Positions 1 to 7,422 of a DNA stretch of 64,000 nt are shown piece after piece. The stretch spans positions 496,001 to 560,000 of the forward strand of contig NZ_OZ241356.1 in assembly GCF_965200405.1 (NCBI RefSeq). Direction: 5' to 3'. Both the position numbers and the translations under genes were made by a program. Source of the stretch: Glacieibacterium sp965200405. GTDB lineage: Bacteria > Pseudomonadota > Alphaproteobacteria > Sphingomonadales > Sphingomonadaceae. The notes under the pieces are model-generated. The model was given only the letters and a program-made list of their open reading frames with translations. It made no database searches and was not told the DNA's origin. Position 1 is the stretch's first letter. Each line of letters begins with the position of its first letter.

Positions 1-222
1 GGCTTTACCCAGGATGCGCGAACCAGCGGCTTCACCATCAACGGGCCCGGCGGCGCGCAGGTCCATGCGAGTTCCGATACGCCGATCGTGAGTTCCCAAC
101 TCTGGTCGGTGCGCACCGTCGTCTCGGTCGAGCCGTTCACCGCGATCGATCTCGCGCCCGGCGCCGAGAAGCGCTGGGTGTGGCGCTACAGCTTCAAGGC
201 CGGAGACGCGCCCCGGCCCTGA
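1..222 (+). CDS. C-terminal fragment of an unidentified protein
   Basis: Reading frame 1 is open from the window edge to a TGA at 220-222, giving the last 73 residues of a protein. The visible tail contains the phrases SSQLWSVRTVVSVEP and DLAPGAEKRWVWRYSF. This pattern, a beta-strand-rich end followed by a proline-glycine-acid turn and an aromatic strand, resembles the C-terminal strands of secreted carbohydrate-binding or mutarotase-like beta-sandwich proteins, but I cannot assign a family. The start and most of the gene lie outside the window. It is convergent with the OmpA-type gene at 304-1167. Confidence 0.55.
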   Translation, partial: GFTQDARTSGFTINGPGGAQVHASSDTPIVSSQLWSVRTVVSVEPFTAIDLAPGAEKRWVWRYSFKAGDAPRP

Positions 223-273
223 GCCTCGCCCTGCCCGCGCCGATCGCCGGCAAGGCAGTCGTGTCCGCAATGG

Positions 274-297
274 CCGGGTGGGGATCGCCCCACCCGG
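274..297. terminator. 10-bp perfect hairpin between convergent genes
   Basis: CCGGGTGGGG (274-283), loop ATCG, then CCCCACCCGG (288-297). It lies between the stop of the partial gene at 222 and the stop of the OmpA-type gene at 304, where a bidirectional terminator would be expected. There is no T-run on either side, so intrinsic termination is inferred from position and stem strength only. Confidence 0.4.
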
Positions 298-303
298 ACT
301 ATC

Positions 304-1167
304 CTACAGGCCGTCGAGGCCCTTGCTGACCAGGATGTTGACGGCGACGCGGCGGTTCTGCGCCTTGCCCTCGGGGCTGTCGTTGCTGGCCAGCGGGTCG
401 GCCTCGGCCATGCCGGTGGGGGTCAGCATACGGTACGGCTTCCAGTGGCAGGCCTGCTGGATGTAGTTGACGACGCGGCTCGCGCGCTTCTCGCTGAGCT
501 GCTGGTTATACTCCTGCGGGCCGGTCGAGTCGGTATAGCCGACCACCAGGATCAGGGCGTTCTTCATCCCCTCGGCGGTCGACGTCGCGGCGCACAGGTC
601 GGCGCGGGCCTGCGGCGACAGTTGCGCCTTGCCGGTGTCGAAGTTGACGCTCGTCGTGCCCTTGACGTTGTAATCGCCGATGTCGGCCATGCGGCCGCGC
701 AGCGTGCCGGTCGCCGCAGTCTGCTCGTCGAAGCCCTGGGCGGTGCCGGTGTGGATCATCCTCGCGGTCTTGAAGTCGGTGTTGCGGAAGTTGACCTGGT
801 CGGCGATCAGCGTCTCGCCGCCTTGCGACGTCTTGACGGCGACCGGCAGGCCGTTGAGCAGCGAGGTCAGCGACAGCTTGTTCCGGCCGAGACCGAGGAA
901 GCCCTTGCTGGCGGTGATCTTAGTGGAATCGTTGATCGCGACTATCGTCTTGGTGCCGTCCTCGGCGGTGACCTGCATCTTGTCGCCGCTGCGTCCGGAG
1001 ATGACGCCCTTCAGATCGGGTCCCTTGGCCGCGGGCGCACCGGACATCGTCGTTCGCAGCTGGGTTACCGGCGCGCTGGTCTCCTGCGCCGACAACACTC
1101 CCGGCACCGCGATCGTCAGCGCCGACAGCAAGAAGAGGGTCTTGGGCCCCTTGGTAACGATGCTCAT
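304..1167 (-). CDS. OmpA-family protein with DUF5666-like N-terminal domain
   Basis: 287 residues. A signal peptide is visible at residues 1-28 (basic start, LLSALTIAVPGVLSA, cleavage near AQE). Residues about 50-130 have the short repeating beta pattern of DUF5666-type domains (KGVISGRSGDKMQVTAEDG..., ending in IADQVNFR). The C-terminal 115 residues are an OmpA-like peptidoglycan-binding domain: NFDTGKAQLSPQARADL, then VVGYTDSTGPQEYNQQLSEK, RASRVVNYI, and the closing NRRVAVNI. The protein therefore probably sits in the periplasm or outer membrane and contacts peptidoglycan. There is no N-terminal beta-barrel. It is transcribed alone, with about 390 bases upstream before dapB on the other strand. 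Confidence 0.85.
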   Translation of the reverse strand: MSIVTKGPKTLFLLSALTIAVPGVLSAQETSAPVTQLRTTMSGAPAAKGPDLKGVISGRSGDKMQVTAEDGTKTIVAINDSTKITASKGFLGLGRNKLSLTSLLNGLPVAVKTSQGGETLIADQVNFRNTDFKTARMIHTGTAQGFDEQTAATGTLRGRMADIGDYNVKGTTSVNFDTGKAQLSPQARADLCAATSTAEGMKNALILVVGYTDSTGPQEYNQQLSEKRASRVVNYIQQACHWKPYRMLTPTGMAEADPLASNDSPEGKAQNRRVAVNILVSKGLDGL

Positions 1168-1554
1168 TCGGCAGATCCTTCAAACAGGACTGGCTATTCC
1201 GGCCTGATCCTGCCGCCTCAGCGCGGCCAGATGTAACTTAAGGGCACGGAGCAACCAGTCGGTTCAGACTTGAAAGCGTAACCACGGCGTTCTTTTGAAA
1301 GCGCGCCATTCGGGCAGCACGCATGCTGAACATGAACGAGGCCGCCGTACGCTTGGTTGGCCCGGCGTTCCTTTCTGCTGTATGAACGCGGCACGGAGTC
1401 ACCATTTACCGTGGGTCATCCGGGTAAATCGTGCGGCGAGCCGTTGCCCTGCGTCGGCGAATGCGACGCGACCCGATACCGTCCTGCAAGTCGTTACGGA
1501 CGGATTCGACACGGCGATGTTGCGATATTGCTGCAGAGATGGTCCAATGGCGGC
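1168..1554. other. Intergenic region between divergent OmpA-type gene and dapB
   Basis: 387 bases without a gene I can support. The dapB frame stays open upstream of the chosen ATG, but that extension has no resemblance to DapB. Two copies of TTGAAAGCG lie 25-26 bases apart (about 1270 and 1295). Both promoters must lie here, but I see no convincing -35/-10 pair. Confidence 0.4.
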
Positions 1555-2352
1555 ATGGCGGCAGACAGTAAGACGATCCGTGTCGGCGTCCTGGGGGCAG
1601 GCGGTAGAATGGGGCAGGCGGTGATCGCCGCCGTGCTCGCCGATCCGCGCCTCAAGCTGTCCGGGGCGATCGAGCGAGCCGGCCATGCCTCGGTCGGCAG
1701 CAAGCTCGGCGGTGGCCTGACCATCTGCTCCAATCCTGCTCCGCTGGCGCACGGCAGCGACGTGTTGATCGACTTCACCTCGCCCGACGCGCTGGAGGCG
1801 ACGCTCGACGCCGTCTGCGAGGGCAATGCTGCGCTGGTCGTCGGCACGACCGGGCTGGGGGCAGCGCACCACAAGATGCTCGACCGCGCCGCCCGCACCA
1901 CGGCGATCCTGCAATCGGCGAACACCAGCCTTGGCGTGACGCTGCTGATGAGCCTGGTACGCCAGGCGGCGGCATCGCTTGGCCCGGAATGGGATATCGA
2001 GATCGCCGAGTTGCACCACCGCGACAAGGTCGATGCGCCATCGGGCACGGCGCTGGCGCTGGGCGATGCGGCGGCCAAGGGGCGCGGCGTCGATGCGGCG
2101 CGGGTCGCGGTGCGCGGCCGTGACGGCGTCGGCAAGGCCCGGCGCGCAGGCGACATCGGCTATGCCTCGATGCGCGGCGGCACCGCGGCGGGCGACCATC
2201 TGGTCCTGTTCGCCGGCGACGGCGAGCGTCTTGAACTCGGCCACCGCGCCGAATCGCGCGAGATCTTCGCGCGCGGTGCGGTCCGCGCCGCCGCCTGGCT
2301 GGCGGGCAAGCCGGTCGGCCGCTATACGATGAGCGACGTGCTGGGGCTCTGA
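1555..2352 (+). CDS. dapB: 4-hydroxy-tetrahydrodipicolinate reductase
   Basis: 265 residues from ATG 1555, the usual DapB length. It catalyses NAD(P)H-dependent reduction in the diaminopimelate/lysine pathway, feeding peptidoglycan synthesis in the cytoplasm. The N-terminal Rossmann motif VGVLGAGGRMGQAV is followed by DVLIDFTSPDALE and VVGTTGL. The DapB signature is clear at ELHHRDKVDAPSGTAL, which holds the catalytic HH..K residues. The longer open frame starting at 1357 was rejected because the family begins right at the nucleotide-binding motif. The 3' end overlaps the convergent DUF2244 gene by 31 bases. Confidence 0.96.
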   Translation: MAADSKTIRVGVLGAGGRMGQAVIAAVLADPRLKLSGAIERAGHASVGSKLGGGLTICSNPAPLAHGSDVLIDFTSPDALEATLDAVCEGNAALVVGTTGLGAAHHKMLDRAARTTAILQSANTSLGVTLLMSLVRQAAASLGPEWDIEIAELHHRDKVDAPSGTALALGDAAAKGRGVDAARVAVRGRDGVGKARRAGDIGYASMRGGTAAGDHLVLFAGDGERLELGHRAESREIFARGAVRAAAWLAGKPVGRYTMSDVLGL

Positions 2353-2801
2353 CGCCAGCGCGCCAGTCCGTCGACGATCACCGCATGGACCGCCTCGCGC
2401 TCGGCGGGTGACAGGCACTGGCCGACCGTGACGCTGACGCCGCGCGACGCGACCGACAGGCGGTTCTCGTCGGTCGACAGCCGCTCCAGCTGCGCCTTGG
2501 CCCAATAGGGTTCGAGCCGGAAGCGCCGCTCCCTGCCCATGTGCGAGACCTTGCGGACGGTCAGCGAAACCTCGTCGAGCCGCACGGCCTCATAGGCCCG
2601 GCCGGAGCGATAGCTGGCCCGCAGCGCCCACCACAGCAATGCCACGTCGATGACCATGAACGGGATCACCGGCCACGCCCCGACGACCAGGAAGCGCAGG
2701 CCGCCGAGCAGGAACACCCCGCCGACGCCGATGATTAACCAGCGCGCATGACGCCGGTCGAGCGAGCGGTTGGGCCGAAGCGTCAGGTCGATCAGCGGCA
2801 T
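2322..2801 (-). CDS. DUF2244 membrane protein
   Basis: 159 residues. The start was set at the ATG giving MPLIDLTLRPNRSL, which matches DUF2244 proteins; the upstream extension of the frame is out-of-character, arginine-rich sequence. Two transmembrane segments are visible (WLIIGVGGVFLLGGLRFLVVG, then VIPFMVIDVALLWWAL), followed by a soluble part with VRKVSHMGRERRF and PYWAKAQLE, typical of the family. It is an inner membrane protein of unknown function, common in alphaproteobacteria. It is divergent from nth, with about 60 bases between starts. Confidence 0.85.
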   Translation of the reverse strand: MPLIDLTLRPNRSLDRRHARWLIIGVGGVFLLGGLRFLVVGAWPVIPFMVIDVALLWWALRASYRSGRAYEAVRLDEVSLTVRKVSHMGRERRFRLEPYWAKAQLERLSTDENRLSVASRGVSVTVGQCLSPAEREAVHAVIVDGLARWRQSPSTSLIV

Positions 2802-2863
2802 ATCGCCAGCATAGCGCCGCGCCGCTGGACAGGGGAAGCGCGGCAGGCGACACGGTGCGCGCC

Positions 2864-3517
2864 ATGACGCCGCAGCAGATCGAGCATTTCTTCGCGACCC
2901 TGGCCGCCGCGCTGCCGGAGCCGCAGACCGAACTGCTGTACGACAGCCCGTTCGAGCTGCTGGTGGCCGTCGTGCTGTCCGCCCAGGCAACCGACGCCGG
3001 GGTCAACAAGGCGACGCCCGGGCTGTTCGCCGCGGCACCCGATGCCGCCAGCATGGTCGCGCTTGGCGAGGACAATATTCGCTACCTGATCCGCACCATC
3101 GGGCTGTTCAACACCAAGGCGAAGAATGTCGCCGCGCTGGCGCAGATCCTGGTCCGCGACCACGGCGGCGCGGTGCCCCATGATCGCGAGGCGCTGGAGG
3201 CCCTGCCCGGCGTCGGCCGCAAGACCGCCAACGTCGTCCTGAACATCGCGTTCGGCGAGGAGACCTGCGCCGTCGACACGCACATCTTTCGCGTCGGCAA
3301 TCGCACCGGGCTGGCCCCCGGCAAGACACCGCGCGCCGTCGAGGATCGCCTGATGGCGGTGATCCCGCCTGCCTATCGCCGCCACGCCCACCACTGGCTG
3401 ATCCTGCACGGCCGCTACACTTGCATCGCGCGCAAGCCGCAATGCTGGCGCTGTCCCGTTGCCGTGGATTGTGCCTTCGAACCAAAGACTCCCGCGCCCG
3501 CGACCGCCGCCAAATAA
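2864..3517 (+). CDS. nth: Endonuclease III (DNA glycosylase/AP lyase)
   Basis: 217 residues from ATG 2864 (a GTG nine bases upstream is possible). It removes oxidised pyrimidines and cleaves abasic sites in base excision repair. The helix-hairpin-helix LPGVGRKTANVVLN carries the catalytic lysine (K in GRKTA), and the catalytic aspartate is in AVDTHIFRVGNR. The C-terminal 4Fe-4S cluster ligands are intact with canonical spacing C-x6-C-x2-C-x5-C (CIARKPQCWRCPVAVDC). A 7-bp inverted repeat GATCGTT/AACGATC at 3518-3535 follows the stop and may be a weak terminator. Confidence 0.97.
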   Translation: MTPQQIEHFFATLAAALPEPQTELLYDSPFELLVAVVLSAQATDAGVNKATPGLFAAAPDAASMVALGEDNIRYLIRTIGLFNTKAKNVAALAQILVRDHGGAVPHDREALEALPGVGRKTANVVLNIAFGEETCAVDTHIFRVGNRTGLAPGKTPRAVEDRLMAVIPPAYRRHAHHWLILHGRYTCIARKPQCWRCPVAVDCAFEPKTPAPATAAK

Positions 3518-3611
3518 GATCGTTACGGAACGATCCGAAGCGATATCGGTTATTATTGCGTCACTCCGTTGCGTTGCGTAAGCGGTTCACGACCATGAAC
3601 CGGATTTTCTG

Positions 3612-4037
3612 ATGCTCCTGTCTGCCAAGCGCGTCGCGGCTGTGCTGCTGGCTGGGTTGCTGGCGAATTGTAGCACGCCACCGCCGCCGCCCGCCCAGAC
3701 TGCCGCGGTGGTGCCGGCGCCGTCGTCGTCGATCCCGGTCGCCCAATCTCGCGGCCAGAACTGCATCGACCTGTCGCGTATCCGGGAGGCCAAGGTGGTC
3801 GACGACCGGACCATCGATTTCGTCCTCAACGGTGGCCAGGTGCTGCGCAACACGCTGCCCAACGCCTGTCCGTCGCTGGGCGTCGAAAAGGCCTTCACCT
3901 ATGCGACGTCGATCAGCCAGTTGTGCGCGGTCGACACGATCACGGTGATCAACCAGGGCGGCGGCATCCGCACCGGCGCCAGCTGCGGCCTCGGCAAGTT
4001 CGTGCCCTATACGCCGCCGGCACCCACATCCCGCTGA
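3612..4037 (+). CDS. Small secreted lipoprotein, DUF6491-like
   Basis: 141 residues. The N-terminus is a lipoprotein signal (basic start, VAAVLLAGLLANC); asparagine before the lipid-accepting Cys20 is unusual but tolerated. A proline-rich linker follows (STPPPPPAQ). The mature domain has two features seen in small sphingomonad proteins of DUF6491 type: CIDLSRIREAKVVDDRTIDF and a paired-cysteine C-terminus (NACPSLG, SQLCAVD, GASCGLGKFVPY). Function is unknown; location is probably the outer membrane, inner leaflet. The family assignment is from pattern memory and is moderate at best. Confidence 0.7.
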   Translation: MLLSAKRVAAVLLAGLLANCSTPPPPPAQTAAVVPAPSSSIPVAQSRGQNCIDLSRIREAKVVDDRTIDFVLNGGQVLRNTLPNACPSLGVEKAFTYATSISQLCAVDTITVINQGGGIRTGASCGLGKFVPYTPPAPTSR

Positions 4038-4082
4038 TCCGGGCTGGATTCGCCCCCGCCCACCTGCTAGACCCCCGCTCAC

Positions 4083-4159
4083 GCACTCGTAGCTCAGCTG
4101 GATAGAGCACTGCCCTCCGAAGGCAGGGGTCGGGGGTTCGAATCTCTCCGAGTGCACCA
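4083..4159 (+). tRNA. tRNA-Arg (anticodon CCG)
   Basis: A full cloverleaf can be drawn. The acceptor stem GCACTCG (4083-4089) pairs with CGAGTGC before A and an encoded CCA (4157-4159). The D arm is AGCTCAGCTGGATAGAGC. The anticodon stem CTGCC/GGCAG encloses loop CTCCGAA with anticodon CCG at 4117-4119. The T arm contains GGTTCGAATC. It decodes CGG. No duplicated 3' end of the tRNA is visible downstream, so there is no sign of an integrated element here. Confidence 0.97.
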
Positions 4160-4498
4160 TTCTCCCTTCGAGACAGTCAGGGTCTTCGGCGCCGTCCATC
4201 GGCGCCGGACAAGCATTCCGTGCTTGGCCGCCTCGACTGCGACAAAGATTCCTGCATCCGTGTTGCGACACGTTCCGTCTTGTATTCCATGGGTCATCGT
4301 GTTCCGCCCGTGCCGAGGATTGCGCGTCAGACGCGCCGGCGCGGTCGGCTATACTGGTTGCTCTGGGATATCGCGGAATGGTTCGCGAAAGATCGCGGTT
4401 CGGGCCTGAAAGCGACAGCGACGGTGGCCGAGCCGGTCGAGCCGTTCCGGAAACTGGACTGATGCAGCTTTGCGGGACTTCCCGGTTTGCAGATTCGC
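4160..4498. other. Intergenic region after tRNA-Arg
   Basis: 339 bases without a supported gene. A GC-rich hairpin CGGCGCCG-TCCAT-CGGCGCCG lies at 4187-4207, close after the tRNA, and may limit transcription, but it has no T-run. Several short frames cross this stretch; none has a recognisable N-terminus or ribosome binding site. Confidence 0.4.
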
Positions 4499-5137
4499 TT
4501 AGCGCTCGTGGCGTCGCGACACGTCTCGCGGCTCCGAAGACATTGCCGCCGCACGATTTGCATAGCGGTTGGCAAGCTGGTCATTGAGGCGCCTGATCTC
4601 GAAATCGCTGGCCTGGTCGGCGGCTTGTCGATGCTGCCTGGCTTGGGCGAGGCAATAGTCGCGGTCGGCAGGCTGAAAACTACCGGTATCCTTGACCGGA
4701 TCTTCGAGCGCGTTCGGCGCCGGCCCCGCATCGACGACCTTGCCATCGGTCTTGCGCGGGACGGTACGCCCCAGTTCGTAGGACAGGCTCGCCACAACCC
4801 GGCGCGCCGACGCCGGCTTGCAAACCCACGAGATTTCATTGGCGGAGGCCTTTACGCCCGGCGGCGGTCCGACCGCCGAGTGCATCACGATCGGGACGCC
4901 GAGGTCAAGCAGGCGGAGCGCCACCGGCGTCACGTCGCGGTCGGCCAGGTTGGTATCGAGCAGAGCCGCGGCGATCACCATGTTCGCAGCGACCGCTTCC
5001 TCGATCAGGGCGAGGGCCGCGACCGTCGTCGTCGCCGGACCGAGAACCAGGCCACCGGCAGCCTCGATCGCCATCGCGAGATCCATCGCGATCAGGATCT
5101 CGTCCTCGACAACCAGAATAGGCGCGCCCTTGTACAT
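4499..5137 (-). CDS. Single-domain response regulator with C-terminal tail
   Basis: 212 residues from the ATG giving MYKGAPILVVEDE. Residues 1-120 are a CheY-like receiver domain. The acidic pocket is in VVEDEILIAMDL, the phosphoacceptor is the Asp in AALLDTNLADRDV, the conserved Ser/Thr is at VMHSAV, and the lysine is in VCKPAS. The remaining about 90 residues (PADRDYCLAQARQHRQAADQ..., RRLNDQLANRYANRAAAM) are predicted charged helix with no DNA-binding domain. It therefore acts through protein contacts, not directly on promoters. No sensor kinase gene is adjacent, so the partner is unknown. Upstream is an AT-rich stretch (5220-5290) that should hold its promoter. Confidence 0.85.
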   Translation of the reverse strand: MYKGAPILVVEDEILIAMDLAMAIEAAGGLVLGPATTTVAALALIEEAVAANMVIAAALLDTNLADRDVTPVALRLLDLGVPIVMHSAVGPPPGVKASANEISWVCKPASARRVVASLSYELGRTVPRKTDGKVVDAGPAPNALEDPVKDTGSFQPADRDYCLAQARQHRQAADQASDFEIRRLNDQLANRYANRAAAMSSEPRDVSRRHER

Positions 5138-5347
5138 CGATGGTCCTTGAGGACAGCGCCCCGCCGGCACTAAACGGTCGACGACCTCAGAACGTCAAAT
5201 ACAATGTGCGGTTCCGTACCGTAATGACGTGCATTTACCCGATAATTTTCATTATTTAAAATTTCTCTACAGTTATGACGTCCTATCGGGTTGGTTTTAA
5301 ATCTCAAACAAACCACCGGCGAAAAGTACCATATTCGTCAGGGTAAC

Positions 5348-6283
5348 TTATTCAGCGGCAGCACGATCGAGAAGCTTTGCATAAAGCGCCGCTCCGACTG
5401 CGGGTTCGTGCCGAGGCTCTATGATTTCATACGCTGCCAACTGTCGCAGATGATGAAGAAAAGCATTCCGAACGGCAAGCTGCTTGGTCAGCACACCACC
5501 CGACCAGGACAAAAGCACGGTTTCGCTGTCGGCAAATTCGAGATTGCGACGCAGCGCCTGCGCCATTTGGGCAAGTTCGGATCCGGCCTGATCGAGGATC
5601 GCTACGGCGACCTCGTCACCGGCTTCGGCGGCTTGGGACACGGTCGGCGCAAGGCCGGCAATCTCATCGCGGGTCATGCCATTTTCACCCATCACCCGCG
5701 CACAGATGTCGAGGTCGGTATTCAGGCCGAGCGTTTGGCCGACGATGGACTTGAGCGGGCCAATCGGCAGCCGGCCATCGCTCATTCGCGTAAACGCGTT
5801 CAGGCCCTGAATGGCGATCCAGTAAGCCGATCCTTCGTCGCTGAAGACCTCGCCCCAGCCGCCGACGCGCGCCTTGCGGCCGTTCCGCTCGCCATAGCCG
5901 ATCGATCCGGTACCGGCGACGAGGTTGATCCCGTCGGCACAGGCAAGCGATCCCGCCCAGCCACAAACCATATCGTTGTCGCAGCGATAGCGGCCGTGAC
6001 CCAACAGGCGGCCACAGGCGGCATCCAGCTGGGGGTCGATCGTCGCGTCTTCGCCGAATGCGGGCAGGCCGAAGAAGCTGTGCGTCAGGCTCGACGCCTG
6101 TATCGACAATTGGCTGCACACCGCGGCGACGCCCTGCCCAAGTCGGGCGATGGCTTCGTCGAGCCCGACCTGGAGGTGGTAGGTCGTCCCGGTCAGGGCG
6201 CGGGCGACGGTCCGGCCAGTGTCGTCGATGCACACGAACTCGGTCTTGGTGCCGCCCCCGTCAACCCCGAGAAAGATCGTCAT
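5348..6283 (-). CDS. BadF/BadG-family N-acetylhexosamine kinase (probable GalNAc kinase)
   Basis: 311 residues, starting MTIFLGVDGGGTKTEFV. The ASKHA-fold phosphate-1 motif DGGGTKT and the second loop NLVAGTGSIGYGER are typical of BadF/BadG/BcrA ATPases such as N-acetylglucosamine kinase, which phosphorylate the C6 hydroxyl of N-acetylated hexosamines with ATP in the cytoplasm. The gene is last in an operon and its ATG overlaps the agaS stop by four bases (ATGA at 6280-6283). With agaS and agaZ just upstream, the likely substrate is N-acetylgalactosamine or galactosamine; GlcNAc cannot be excluded from sequence. Probably controlled through the motif at 8722-8740. Confidence 0.82.
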   Translation of the reverse strand: MTIFLGVDGGGTKTEFVCIDDTGRTVARALTGTTYHLQVGLDEAIARLGQGVAAVCSQLSIQASSLTHSFFGLPAFGEDATIDPQLDAACGRLLGHGRYRCDNDMVCGWAGSLACADGINLVAGTGSIGYGERNGRKARVGGWGEVFSDEGSAYWIAIQGLNAFTRMSDGRLPIGPLKSIVGQTLGLNTDLDICARVMGENGMTRDEIAGLAPTVSQAAEAGDEVAVAILDQAGSELAQMAQALRRNLEFADSETVLLSWSGGVLTKQLAVRNAFLHHLRQLAAYEIIEPRHEPAVGAALYAKLLDRAAAE

Positions 6284-7422
6284 GGGTTCGGCGTGTGGAT
6301 ACGGACGCCTTGGACGACCCGGTTGACGGTGCCGGTGGCGTTGGGCTGGTCGGGGGTGCGCCCCAGATTGAGTGCATAATGGAGGCCGAAAAGCTGGGCT
6401 GGCACGATGAACGGAAACAGCAGGTCGACGTCGGCGAAGTTGGCGGAGCTCGACACCAGGAGTTCGGTGCCGCCGCTGGGCTGGGTCGTGACCGCGATCA
6501 CGGTACCGCGGTGCGCGTCGGTGCGGAGTTCTTCGATCATGTCGAGATCGTAGAGCCGGGTCAGCGGATCGTTGGAGACGAACACCATGATCAGGGTCCC
6601 CGCGGTGACGATCGTCTTGGGACCGTGGCGGAAGCCGAGCGAGGAGTCGAACATCGTCGGCACCGCACCGTCGGTCAGTTCGAGCAGCTTGAGCGCAGAC
6701 TCGCGGGCCAGACCCTGGAACAGACCGCTCCCGAGATAGACGACACGCTCGAACCCGCGTGCCGCCAGCCCCGCGACCATGTCCTCCGACTGTGCGATCA
6801 CCGCGGCGACGGTGTCGGCAATCGCCTCGACCCGGTCGTGCATCGCGTCGATGCCCGTGAAGATCGACAGCGCCGCCAGCATCATCGCGCTGAAGCTGGA
6901 GGTCATGGCGAAGGCGCGGTCGTGCGTCTCCTCCGGCAGGATTACGACATGGCTGGTGTCCGACGCCCGACGCGACAGCGCGCCGTCGGCGTTGCAGGTG
7001 ATCAGCAGGTGATGGACCGCCCCGCCGCACATGTCGGCCAATTCCACCGCCGCGATGCTCTCTGGACTGTTGCCCGAGCGCCCAAACGACACCATCAGCG
7101 TCGGGCGCTTCGCATCGAGGTACAGGCGCGGCGCGCTGACGATATCGGTCGTCGCCACCGCCTCGACCGGGCGGCCGAGCGACGCCGTCAGCCACGGCGC
7201 CAGGCACTCGCCAATGAACGCCGAAGTCCCCGCCCCGCACAGCATGATCCGCAGGTCAGGCTTGGCCAGCAACGGCCCGAGGAACGCCTCGATCCCGTCC
7301 CGACCGGCCTCCAGCACGGCCTGCGTGGCGCGCAGCGTCGCCGGCTGCTGCAGGATCTCCCGGCGGGTCCAGCTCTCCGGCAGCGCGTCCGGGCTCCGGG
7401 CCGCAAACAGGGTCTCAGTCAT
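6280..7422 (-). CDS. agaS: Galactosamine-6-phosphate deaminase/isomerase, SIS-domain protein
   Basis: 380 residues, starting MTETLFAARSPDALPESWTRREI. There are two SIS domains. The first has IMLCGAGTSAFIGECLAPWL and the phosphosugar loop VSFGRSGNSPESIAAVELA; the second has VVYLGSGLFQGLARESALKLLEL and DSSLGFRHGPKTIV. WTRREI near the N-terminus and FRHGPK are hallmarks of AgaS. In GalNAc catabolism AgaS converts galactosamine-6-phosphate to tagatose-6-phosphate plus ammonia. The start overlaps the agaZ stop by eight bases, so the two are translationally coupled. Confidence 0.9.
   Translation of the reverse strand: MTETLFAARSPDALPESWTRREILQQPATLRATQAVLEAGRDGIEAFLGPLLAKPDLRIMLCGAGTSAFIGECLAPWLTASLGRPVEAVATTDIVSAPRLYLDAKRPTLMVSFGRSGNSPESIAAVELADMCGGAVHHLLITCNADGALSRRASDTSHVVILPEETHDRAFAMTSSFSAMMLAALSIFTGIDAMHDRVEAIADTVAAVIAQSEDMVAGLAARGFERVVYLGSGLFQGLARESALKLLELTDGAVPTMFDSSLGFRHGPKTIVTAGTLIMVFVSNDPLTRLYDLDMIEELRTDAHRGTVIAVTTQPSGGTELLVSSSANFADVDLLFPFIVPAQLFGLHYALNLGRTPDQPNATGTVNRVVQGVRIHTPNP

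Noticed and set aside
445..1236. Long plus-strand open frame opposite the OmpA-type gene
   Set aside because: Arginine- and alanine-rich shadow of the minus-strand gene; no recognisable domain, and the OmpA domain on the other strand is unambiguous.
4220..4462. 80-codon frame after tRNA-Arg with a Trp-rich stretch
   Set aside because: No ribosome binding site, no recognised family, and it overlaps other equally open frames; kept as unexplained intergenic DNA.
4083..5347. Possible genomic-island insertion at tRNA-Arg
   Set aside because: No integrase gene and no repeat of the tRNA 3' end were found downstream.
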